From CAYNTC01 sp964432925 (GTDB taxonomy: Bacteria > Planctomycetota > Phycisphaerae > Sedimentisphaerales > Anaerobacaceae), in assembly GCA_964432925.1 (NCBI GenBank), contig CAYSPM010000053.1, forward strand, positions 1 through 15,844: a stretch of 15,844 nucleotides of DNA, in the 5' to 3' direction. The notes beneath the pieces are model-generated. The model was not told where the DNA came from. It did not search any database and saw only the letters and a list, made by a program, of their open reading frames with translations. Below, one piece after another: positions 8,199-14,239 of this stretch (position 1 is the stretch's first letter; every line of letters begins with the position of its first letter). A program made the position numbers and the translations under genes.

Positions 8199-8237
8199 TT
8201 GAGAACGTCAGCGATAGCTGGTTCGTCAATTTTTTTT
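8199..8237 (+). terminator. Terminator at the right end of the cassette
   Basis: A plus-strand hairpin built from three paired blocks, TTGA/TCAA, GAAC/GTTC and CAGC/GCTG with a GATA tetraloop and small bulges between blocks, is followed at once by eight Ts (8230-8237). It starts eight bases after the DUF4062 stop and ends within a few bases of the junction with the split gene, so the cassette carries its own transcription stop. Confidence 0.75.
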
Positions 8238-8642
8238 GGTTAAAATCTCAAACGCCAATGTCAACAATGCGTCACTCGTCAAGATAGCTGTTGCCTCGTC
8301 AAAAGCCTTATGGCAGGTCGGCTGCCCACGTCGAAAATCATCATCATCCATTGCAGGTAAGTCATCGTGAATGAGCGAATAAGTATGCACCATCTCAATT
8401 GCTGCTGCTGCAATCTCTGCGTTATGGTTGATGCTGCCACTTACGACTTCACAGCACCATAGAACCAGGGCCGACCGGACACGCTTTCCAGGCGCAAAGA
8501 GGCTGTAGCTCATCGCCTGCTTAAGAGATGGGTCTATCTGAGTCTGTCCTGTTAGAAGCGTTTTTAATATCGAATCTACAAGTTGTGCTTTATCACGTAA
8601 AAGGGCCCCCATATCCGAATTGATAGTCTCCATCATAGACAC
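8226..8642 (-). pseudogene. N-terminal fragment of split ispA-type prenyl synthase
   Basis: Front part of a farnesyl/geranylgeranyl diphosphate synthase. Seen: YSLFAPGKRVRSALVLW (allylic substrate binding), the first aspartate-rich motif SLIHDDLPAMDDDDFRRG followed by QPTCHKAF, and ATAILTSDALLTLAFEIL. Native sequence ends at EIL; the last codons before the stop (TKKN) come from the inserted DNA. The continuation, including the second aspartate-rich motif, is at 5207-5773. The longest frame begins with GTG at 8642; ATGs at 8636 and 8633 are equally possible, and no clear SD is seen for any. Transcription would run into the antisense of the cassette. The 138-residue product lacks half of the active site and is unlikely to work alone. 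Confidence 0.87.
8233..8246. repeat. Right direct repeat at the cassette junction
   Basis: TTTTTGGTTAAAAT, the partner of TTTTTGCTAAAAT at 5761-5773. On its high-coordinate side the split gene resumes (CTCAAACGCC, antisense of GGCGTTTGAG). Its T-run is shared with the terminator of the cassette, so part of the similarity could be coincidental. Confidence 0.5.
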
Positions 8643-8670
8643 TATAGCACCAGTTCTCGAAATCCCCAGC

Positions 8671-8700
8671 TTTGCAGTTTCATTCGCAAGTTTGTATTAT
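8671..8700 (+). promoter_or_regulatory. Candidate miaA promoter
   Basis: TTTGCA (8671-8676) and TATTAT (8695-8700) with an 18-base spacer lie in the 88-base divergent gap between the split prenyl synthase gene and miaA, 30 bases before the miaA start. The -10 is good and the -35 moderate. Confidence 0.4.
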
Positions 8701-8730
8701 ATCCATTTTCGCAGCCTTTAAAAGGAAATT

Positions 8731-9663
8731 ATGAACACAAACAAGATTCTGATTCTTGGCGTTACTGCATCAGGCAAAGGCACTTTAGCATTCAATCTGG
8801 CCTTATCCCTCGATGCTGAAATCATTAGCATCGATTCGATGAAGGTCTATCGCCGAATGGATATCGGTACCGCCAAGCCGCCCATGCACGCACGCCAGCG
8901 AATCAAATACCACCTGATCGACATAATTGAGCCAAGCGATTCATTTAGCGTAGGGTCCTTTATTGATGCGGTACAGCAAGCAATAGAGCAGATAGATAAC
9001 CACGGCAAAACTATCGTCGCGGTCGGTGGGACGGCTCTTTATATAAAGGCCCTGCTCTACGGTCTGTTCCAAGGCCCAGGAGCTGATGAGCAATTGCGAG
9101 TTGAACTGCGTGCACGGGCAAAAGCAGAAGGCTTAGCCGAACTCCATCGAGAATTGGCAAGTGTCGACCCCACAGCCGGCGAAAGCATTAGTCCCAATGA
9201 TGCCAAGCGTATAATCCGCGCTTTGGAGGTTTACCGAATCACAGGCAAACCTATATCTGCTCAGCAGAGACAATGGGATGCTTTGGATGTGGCGCCTGAT
9301 TGGACGATAATTGGCTTGAGAAGAGAAAAAGCAGAGGAGAACAAACAAATAAGCGCCCGGATAAAGAAGATGATCGAAGCCGGGCTGGTGGACGAAGTCA
9401 AATCGCTGCTCTCAGAAGAAAAACCCTTGAGCAAACAAGCCCGCTCTGCGATCGGCTATGCCGAGATAATCGATCACCTGGCTGGCCGAATGAGTTTGGA
9501 GGACGCTATAGAGTTAATAAAGAAAAAAACACGCAGATTAGCCAAGAATCAACGAACTTGGTTCAAAACCTTTAAGAGCGTTAACTGGCTCGACATCCAG
9601 CCCCAAGAGCCTAACAAAGAAATCCTCGTTCGCATAAAAAGAATATTGGCAAAGCAAAGCTAA
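8731..9663 (+). CDS. miaA: tRNA dimethylallyltransferase
   Basis: Transfers a dimethylallyl group from DMAPP to A37 of tRNAs that read UNN codons. Seen: N-terminal P-loop GVTASGKGTLA, the substrate loop SIDSMKVYRRMDIGTAKP, YHLIDIIEP, VGGTALYIKALLYGL, NDAKRIIRALEVY, and the C-terminal QARSAIGYAEI and TRRLAKNQRTWF of the family. Length 310 aa is normal. Two differences from the common pattern: the residue after GK in the P-loop is Gly instead of Ser/Thr (a Thr follows), and the usual DSMQVY reads DSMKVY. I suspect these are lineage traits rather than decay, since the rest is intact. The ATG at 8731 has AAAGGA just upstream. It converges on the ATP-cone gene, with 59 bases between stops. Confidence 0.94.
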   Translation: MNTNKILILGVTASGKGTLAFNLALSLDAEIISIDSMKVYRRMDIGTAKPPMHARQRIKYHLIDIIEPSDSFSVGSFIDAVQQAIEQIDNHGKTIVAVGGTALYIKALLYGLFQGPGADEQLRVELRARAKAEGLAELHRELASVDPTAGESISPNDAKRIIRALEVYRITGKPISAQQRQWDALDVAPDWTIIGLRREKAEENKQISARIKKMIEAGLVDEVKSLLSEEKPLSKQARSAIGYAEIIDHLAGRMSLEDAIELIKKKTRRLAKNQRTWFKTFKSVNWLDIQPQEPNKEILVRIKRILAKQS

Positions 9664-9722
9664 CCAAAGAGAAAATCCCCGCCTCTCTATTTGAGCTATC
9701 TCGCCAGCAAAATGTGTCTTAC

Positions 9723-10298
9723 TCAGACAGTCTGTAGTTGTTGTTGTGCCCGGAGTACCGCAGCGGCATCGCCCAGCACAAGCTGCCTGACCAAGCTGGC
9801 TGGAACTAATGTAATCCCCATGTTGAATATTCTCTCTTCGACTATGGAAGCCACTGCGCGTGCCGTCTGCCGGGCAAGACTGTGCTTGGTCACCAAATCT
9901 TCGACTATTCGTGTCTTATTCCATCGGGACTTGCCGCCTTGCCTATCAGCCTGGCAGAGTTGCTCGGCATCGGCAAGTTCTCGAATATCTACCGGGACGA
10001 CCTCAACGCGAGACCTTTTAAGCCTACGGCTGAAATTATGTTCGCTTAACGCCACAGCACAGTCCTCATGGCCCGTAGCTGTAAGAACCGCCTTGACTAT
10101 GGAAAATATCTCGCTGCTGCTTACGGTGTGGCGATTTTGTCTGCGATAAAGATAGTATGTAACTGCCTCAGAAAGCTCTTCCGCAACGCATATATCCGGG
10201 TATCCGGCAGCACCCATAGCGTTGCTGATAGTCCCTATCACTTTGGTGTGTAAGTACTCCTCGGCACTTCCATCTGCCTTTATGACCTTGAGTTGCAT
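9723..10298 (-). CDS. ATP-cone domain protein
   Basis: 191 aa. The N-terminal half is an ATP-cone: LKVIKADGSAEEYLHTKV, then a helix with AISNAMG-like residues, TVSSSEIFSIVKAVL, and an AVALSEHNFSRRLKRSR end that corresponds to the closing helix with RR. The second half (SRWNKTRIVEDLVTKH through LVPASLVRQLVLGDAA) resembles another, diverged cone-like or helical module. No catalytic domain follows, so it is a free-standing nucleotide-binding regulator candidate. The ATG at 10298 has AAGGAGG eight bases upstream. It lies 116 bases downstream of nrdR, whose product also has an ATP-cone, so a shared role in sensing (d)ATP is plausible, though unproven. It is not the ribonucleotide reductase itself. 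Confidence 0.75.
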   Translation of the reverse strand: MQLKVIKADGSAEEYLHTKVIGTISNAMGAAGYPDICVAEELSEAVTYYLYRRQNRHTVSSSEIFSIVKAVLTATGHEDCAVALSEHNFSRRLKRSRVEVVPVDIRELADAEQLCQADRQGGKSRWNKTRIVEDLVTKHSLARQTARAVASIVEERIFNMGITLVPASLVRQLVLGDAAAVLRAQQQLQTV

Positions 10299-10414
10299 TG
10301 GGCCGCCTCCTTCGTCTGCCTACAAGTTTAACAACCAAAATTACTTATCGTAAAGCAAAAAATCACAAAAGTGTAAACCTAACGCCTCCAATCTTTCTTA
10401 TTCAATCCATCTCG

Positions 10415-10906
10415 CTACTGATCGAAGAGCTTGAGCTGTTCCATAGGCTCGGCCTCACGGATAACTCTACTGACCTCCTCGATTAATTCACCTGCATCCT
10501 TGAACTCACGATAGACACTGGCAAAGCGGATATATGCAACCTTATCCACAGAGCTAAGATGCCTCATCACTCTTTCACCAATGAAAACCGACGAGACTTC
10601 CCTGTCGAATTGGCGAAAGATGTCTTCCTCCGTCTTGTCGACTATCTGCTGAATCTGTTCTCCCGAGACCGGCCTTTTATAACAAGCCTTCTGCAGGCCG
10701 TTGACAATTTTGTCCCTGTCGTAAGGAACGCGGGATTTGTCCTTTTTGACCACGTGCAGTTTAAAACTTTCACCCGTCTTCTCATAAGTAGTAAAACGTC
10801 GTTTGCACACAAGGCACTGACGTCGGCGTCGCACTACTCTGCCAGAATCACTTGAACGTGAGTCGATGACCTTATCCCTATCTTCCTTGCAAAAGGGACA
10901 TCTCAC
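10415..10906 (-). CDS. nrdR: Transcriptional repressor NrdR
   Basis: Represses ribonucleotide reductase genes in response to ATP/dATP. Seen: N-terminal zinc ribbon with Cys 3, 6, 31 and 34 (CPFC and CLVC), the basic stretch VVRRRRQCLVCKRRFTTYE, then an ATP-cone from about residue 49 (LHVVKKDKSRVPYDRDKIVNGL) to about 137 (YIRFASVYREFKD). Length 163 aa is slightly more than the usual 150-160. The start is GTG at 10906, preceded by a full AAAGGAGGT eleven bases upstream. It has its own promoter at 11010-11037 and is followed by an ATP-cone protein, probably in one transcript. Confidence 0.96.
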   Translation of the reverse strand: MRCPFCKEDRDKVIDSRSSDSGRVVRRRRQCLVCKRRFTTYEKTGESFKLHVVKKDKSRVPYDRDKIVNGLQKACYKRPVSGEQIQQIVDKTEEDIFRQFDREVSSVFIGERVMRHLSSVDKVAYIRFASVYREFKDAGELIEEVSRVIREAEPMEQLKLFDQ

Positions 10907-11009
10907 AATCCAAGTCTACCTCCTTTATTTACCAGCCCTCAAACTCTACGTAGGGCACGCGCTTTCACTATAATCCGTCAGCACAATACCACATCTTGCC
11001 AACTTACAC

Positions 11010-11037
11010 ATTATACGACCAACATATAGTATGTCAA
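11010..11037 (-). promoter_or_regulatory. nrdR promoter, near-consensus sigma70
   Basis: On the minus strand TTGACA (11037-11032) and TATAAT (11015-11010), both perfect hexamers, are separated by 16 bases. The spacer contains the palindrome ACATA-CTA-TATGT, which overlaps the -35, so a repressor could block it there. Transcription would begin around 11003 and reach nrdR after about 95 bases. Confidence 0.8.
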
Positions 11038-11075
11038 AAAAATTCTTGTGGCAATCCGTTCTTTGTATATGTTGG
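11019..11075. repeat. Inverted repeat around the nrdR -35 region
   Basis: CCAACATATA at 11019-11028 and its exact reverse complement TATATGTTGG at 11066-11075, 10 bp each with 37 bases between. The inner arm lies in the promoter spacer, the outer arm just upstream of the -35. Such spacing suits two operator half sites or dimers of a regulator. It does not match the NrdR box consensus well. Confidence 0.45.
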
Positions 11076-11267
11076 CAGGAATTAGCTTGTCGGTCCAAGA
11101 CAACATGAGATGCCTCTGCGGCTACAGGCTGAATTCGTGGACAGGAGAATTTCCTTTTCACGGTGTAAGTAGTCGTGCTGATTTGGAAAAAAAGAAACGG
11201 TCGTCGACAGGTGGTATTTATGCGGGACGAACGTCTGGGATTATTTTTTGTAAACACCTGTTTCTAC

Positions 11268-11301
11268 AAAAAAAGGCCTCTGCGCTAAGAACGCAGAGAC
11301 C
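11268..11301 (-). terminator. Rho-independent terminator of the 15.8-11.6 kb operon
   Basis: Arms GGCCTCTGCG (11275-11284) and CGCAGAGACC (11292-11301) pair over 10 positions with one mismatch around a 7-base loop. On the minus strand seven Ts follow. It lies about 300 bases beyond the stop of the peptidyl-prolyl isomerase gene and would end that transcription unit before the nrdR promoter. Confidence 0.82.
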
Positions 11302-11596
11302 CACTCGGAAAGAAACTCACATAGCCCCCCCAACGGGTAATACGCAAAGTCCGGTCATATTTTTATCCAGGGACATCTATGTCCCAGCACATTGCAATAC
11401 GGTCTATAGTTGGGTGTCTCGTTTGCTAACCACTTAAAGTTTAATACAAAAAACAAGGATATGCAAATCAGGTGCCCAATTTTTTATCTTTTTGAACAGA
11501 CCATAGCAATTAGCGATTCAGAAAGACCACGCTCCTGTTGAAGCTGCACCGCTGTCCTGTGCCGGTTCTTAAACTTGGGTTCAGATCAGATTGGCC
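11302..11596 (-). other. Long 3' region, possible RNA or gene remnant
   Basis: Nearly 300 bases between the isomerase stop and the terminator. It contains a compact hairpin GGGACA-TCTA-TGTCCC at about 11371-11386 and, on the minus strand at about 11494-11588, a short frame with protein-like composition (FKNRHRTAVQLQQERG, then LSESLIAM) but no upstream start. I recognise no known RNA family. It could be a long 3' UTR, a small RNA, or the decayed end of a gene. Confidence 0.3.
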
Positions 11597-12475
11597 CTAT
11601 ATCTCTTCGATTTGGGCAGTACTTCTTAGCTGGTCAATAAATTGCTCTACAGCCTTTTCTTGTGACTGCTCTTTGAGTTCCTCACATATCTGCTCTCTTG
11701 CTTCTTCAAGGCTTGAGACAGCCTCCTTGGTTCTGTCGTACACTTTCGCTATGTGAAATCCGAAACGTGTGCGAAAAATGTCACTTACTTGCCCCATGTC
11801 CAGATTGAAGACCATGTCTTCAAACTCTTCGGCCATTTCACCTCTGGCTATATAGCCTATGTCACCGCCGGCGTCCGTACAGTCAGTGTATTTTTCAACC
11901 ACCGCTTCAAAGGGCACCCCTTTTCTCAATTCATTCTGCGCTTCTCTGATCTGCTCATAGGCGCTTGCCTCGCTTGTTTGCCAGTTTACGTACTTCACGA
12001 TATGAGCCACTCTGACTTGCTCAGCACTCCTAAAATTTTCTTTGTTCTCTTTATAGTATTGTCGAATCTCGGCGTTTGATGGCTTGGGCAGGTCCTTGTA
12101 GAGATCCTTAATCTTTTTCTCCAGCGCCAGGTAAACCTCTACGGCCTCTCTAAGCTTTCCCTCATTGTCGGCATAAAAGTCGTCATAAAGCTCCGCCGTA
12201 AGGCGTCCTGCGGACTGCTCACTAGCATATTGCTCCTTTAATTTCACAAGAACTAGTTCAACCTCAGATTCGGCAATGTTGCTGGTGTTTTGTTTGGCTT
12301 CTTGCCTCAGCAGGATTCTCTCGATGATGTTATCCTTGGACCAGTCAAGAAGCTGGGTCTCACGTTCTTGTATGTCCATATCGGCAAAAGCCTTTTCGTA
12401 CTCAGGCCTCAACCGCTCAACTTCCTGCTGGATTGCCGTGTCCTCGATTTTTTCTCCATTTACTACTAGAGCCAT
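11597..12475 (-). CDS. Parvulin-type peptidyl-prolyl isomerase
   Basis: Foldase or chaperone that isomerises X-Pro bonds. Seen: an N-terminal SurA/PpiC-like helical region (about 1-140, beginning VVNGEKIEDTAIQQEVERL) and a parvulin domain at about 152-247 with VRVAHIVKYV, AQNELRKGVPFEAVVEKYTD, DIGYIARGEMAEEFEDMVF and FRTRFGFHIAKVYDR. Length 292 aa. No signal peptide or membrane segment is visible, so it is probably cytoplasmic, or an ORF whose export signal I cannot see; most SurA/PrsA relatives are exported, which makes this worth noting. The ATG at 12475 has AGGGAG seven bases upstream. It is the last gene of the apparent operon, 69 bases after the thymidylate synthase-like gene. Confidence 0.88.
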   Translation of the reverse strand: MALVVNGEKIEDTAIQQEVERLRPEYEKAFADMDIQERETQLLDWSKDNIIERILLRQEAKQNTSNIAESEVELVLVKLKEQYASEQSAGRLTAELYDDFYADNEGKLREAVEVYLALEKKIKDLYKDLPKPSNAEIRQYYKENKENFRSAEQVRVAHIVKYVNWQTSEASAYEQIREAQNELRKGVPFEAVVEKYTDCTDAGGDIGYIARGEMAEEFEDMVFNLDMGQVSDIFRTRFGFHIAKVYDRTKEAVSSLEEAREQICEELKEQSQEKAVEQFIDQLRSTAQIEEI

Positions 12476-12544
12476 CCTATGCTCCCTGAACTTTGTGCTT
12501 TATCTTTTTTCTCTGGAATGGCTAAGCCATAAAATGATTCACCT

Positions 12545-13435
12545 TCACGCCCTAGCTCGTGCGTAGCAGTCGGGGTCCTGAGCCAGTTTTTCCCTGGCTT
12601 CCAGCGTCATCATCCTAAAAGCAGGGTGCGTACTCTCCCACGAACGCTCGCGAAAAGAACTGCTGCGCATCTTTTCTATCTCTGGTGCAACCTCATCGAA
12701 GTAACTGCCGTAGATATGCAGCGAATCACTAATGTCAACGTATCTGCCGATATGAACGGGCTTACCAATCTTTTTAGATATTTCCTCAGCGATCATCTTC
12801 TGTAAGTCGGTCAACGCATAAACATTCATGAACCATGCCTTGTAAAGGTCTCTGCTGCGCCAATGCGTATTCATGTTAAGCGATAGCTCGCCGTTCTTAC
12901 CGGCAACCAGCCTACACCATAGCCTTTGAAGACAGGGCGGATCATCGGTTTGCGGATCGGCTGTTGGCATCCAGGTTATTGCCTGCGCCCTTCGGCTGTG
13001 CGGAGTCTGCGACAGGTAATCAGTAATATACTGGATCTGGTTGACCTTCTTGAACGGCCTTGGCGAATGTGCGTCTCGTATCTGCTCGACAGGACAGTAC
13101 GAGAACAACCGCTCATGATAAGTATAGGTCCACTTGCCCGCAGCAGGGTCGATCCAGTGGTCATGGATACCATTGACAACTTCCTGCCGATATGATTCGA
13201 GCTCCTCGGGGCCGCCCGGAAAGTTCTTATGGATTCTTGGCTCGGAGAAAGTATCTGAAATCGTAATTATCACCGTTGCATCTTTGCTGGGCGGGTCTTC
13301 AGGCTTATCGTACTGCGTTCTGATATCCAGTCCCTGATCCCAAACCGCCAGCACTGCCTTTTCCCACGCCTCAGGTAGAGACTCAGCGGTTATCGAAATT
13401 ACAGGTATATCCACAGTCGACATGGTTGCCGCCAT
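12545..13435 (-). CDS. Thymidylate synthase-like enzyme
   Basis: Member of the thymidylate synthase / dCMP hydroxymethylase fold. Seen: the catalytic Cys168 in DPPCLQRLW, the phosphate-binding RSRD (193-196), Asn204 in WFMNVYAL, and D236 with HIYGSY (240-245), i.e. the usual Cys, RS.D, N and D..HIY set in the right order. The N-terminal 160 residues are unlike classical ThyA, so this belongs to a divergent group; dTMP formation from dUMP is likely, though another pyrimidine could be the substrate. Length 296 aa. The ATG at 13435 has AAAGGA nine bases upstream. It begins 27 bases after the restriction endonuclease gene. A diverged copy of its first 22 or so codons lies on the far side of the restriction-modification genes (15071-15187). 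Confidence 0.85.
   Translation of the reverse strand: MAATMSTVDIPVISITAESLPEAWEKAVLAVWDQGLDIRTQYDKPEDPPSKDATVIITISDTFSEPRIHKNFPGGPEELESYRQEVVNGIHDHWIDPAAGKWTYTYHERLFSYCPVEQIRDAHSPRPFKKVNQIQYITDYLSQTPHSRRAQAITWMPTADPQTDDPPCLQRLWCRLVAGKNGELSLNMNTHWRSRDLYKAWFMNVYALTDLQKMIAEEISKKIGKPVHIGRYVDISDSLHIYGSYFDEVAPEIEKMRSSSFRERSWESTHPAFRMMTLEAREKLAQDPDCYARARA
13352..13423 (-). repeat. Copy A of the thymidylate synthase 5' segment
   Basis: Start of the intact thymidylate synthase-like gene, homologous to copy B at 15101-15187. Both encode IPVISI and LPEAWEK in the same spacing. About three quarters of bases match over the 17 best-aligned codons. Together the two copies bracket the restriction-modification genes. 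Confidence 0.75.
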
Positions 13436-13462
13436 TTATGATTTTCCTTTATAAATTTGTTT

Positions 13463-14239
13463 TCAAAGTTTCCCTGTACTCTTGTTTTTCTTTTTACTTC
13501 TTGAAGGTGGTATAATCGAAGAATTGAACCTGACAAATCTTTCCCAATTAATTCTACCCTCGTCACAAAATTCGCTGGCAAATTCCATTGTGAAGCTATT
13601 AATAATTTGAGCGTACTGCCCCATAAACTCTTCGTTTTTTTCCTTTGCTTTATGGCCTAACGGTTCAATAATCTTTGTATAAAGACTCCTATCTCCTGAA
13701 ATGAACTCCCAAAACTTTTGTCCACAGTACATCAGATACTCTCCTTTGTCCTGGATTCTATTTCTGCCATAGCAACAACCGTTTACGGCGACAATTTTTC
13801 TACTGGGAGTATTTGTTTTAAGAATTCTCTCCGCTTTTTTGAAGTTAGTTATCATGTTGCTAATCTGTCCGCTGTTCGCCCAATTAGGACCTGATTTTAT
13901 AGTAACGATATATTTAACATCGTCTTTTTCAAACTCTAAATCAATTCCTTCGGCCGATGATTTTGTGCCGCCGTATACTTGTTCACAAATAAATATTGCC
14001 AGCTGCTCCAAAAAGTCTCCGAAAATTGTTTCCTCCTGGGAAGAAATATGGGCGTCCAACAAACCCTTTATTATGTCTTGAGCTGTCAGGACATTTTTGG
14101 CTTTGAAAAGATATGGATTTTTCCTTTTTAGAATTCTGTGCAGCTTGAGCTTGCCGAGGCTATCAAGCCTTTTGTTGTGAAAAGCGCTGATGTTGCCTTC
14201 AACAAACCTGGCAACATCACCCAGATTCAACGGTCTCAT
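13463..14239 (-). CDS. Type II restriction endonuclease, PmeII-like
   Basis: 258 aa. It resembles the PmeII family of type II restriction endonucleases, recognisable from GIDLEFEKDD, YIVTIKSGPNWANSGQI, VAVNGCCYGRN, YCGQKFWEFISG and IIEPLGHKAKEKNEEF. The PD-(D/E)xK nuclease core is visible as Asp100 (GIDLEFE) and Lys115 (TIKS), with Thr where the last acidic residue is commonly placed. The start is the ATG at 14239, inside the end of the methyltransferase gene (about 20-base overlap); the frame extends 14 codons further upstream, which I consider untranslated. The overlap and the shared AT-rich, lysine- and asparagine-rich character with the methyltransferase point to one acquired restriction-modification unit. 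The recognition site cannot be read from the sequence. Confidence 0.85.
   Translation of the reverse strand: MRPLNLGDVARFVEGNISAFHNKRLDSLGKLKLHRILKRKNPYLFKAKNVLTAQDIIKGLLDAHISSQEETIFGDFLEQLAIFICEQVYGGTKSSAEGIDLEFEKDDVKYIVTIKSGPNWANSGQISNMITNFKKAERILKTNTPSRKIVAVNGCCYGRNRIQDKGEYLMYCGQKFWEFISGDRSLYTKIIEPLGHKAKEKNEEFMGQYAQIINSFTMEFASEFCDEGRINWERFVRFNSSIIPPSRSKKKNKSTGKL

Larger units (their letters stand above)
5774..8246 (+). mobile_element. Two-gene cassette inserted in the ispA-type gene
   Basis: About 2.47 kb interrupting the minus-strand prenyl synthase gene. The ends are set by where the two halves of the host reading frame stop and resume (codons for EIL on both sides). Contents, plus strand: a leader of about 250 bases, an isoprenyl diphosphate synthase (6031-7131), a DUF4062 protein (7150-8190) and a terminator (8199-8237). 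No transposase, integrase, reverse transcriptase or homing nuclease is seen, and no long terminal inverted repeats. The short imperfect direct repeats at the edges are the only integration footprint. That it is mobile is inferred from the clean interruption. Confidence 0.7.
10907..11267. other. nrdR upstream region
   Basis: About 360 bases with no convincing gene between nrdR and the terminator of the operon beyond it. It holds the nrdR promoter (11010-11037), an inverted repeat around it, and a leader of about 95 bases to the GTG. Frames that stay open here lack coding character. Confidence 0.5.

Noticed and set aside
5774..8246. Group I or II intron or intein as explanation of the split prenyl synthase
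   Set aside because: The inserted genes run antisense to the host gene, no intron-encoded reverse transcriptase or homing nuclease is present, and the host frame hits a stop at once rather than continuing as an intein would.
11021..11036. Canonical NrdR box at the nrdR promoter
   Set aside because: The palindrome ACATA-CTA-TATGT only partly fits the known ACAC-ATATAT-GTGT pattern, and a second in-phase box was not found, so I report it only as an operator-like repeat.
10946..11257. Minus-strand ORF of 103 codons upstream of nrdR
   Set aside because: It overlaps the strong nrdR promoter and its inverted repeat, has low-likelihood composition, and no SD.
11330..11400. Possible c-di-GMP (GEMM) riboswitch because of ACGCAAAG followed by CCGG on the plus strand
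   Set aside because: The other conserved half (AGGGCAAACC-type) is missing, and no plus-strand gene lies downstream for it to control.
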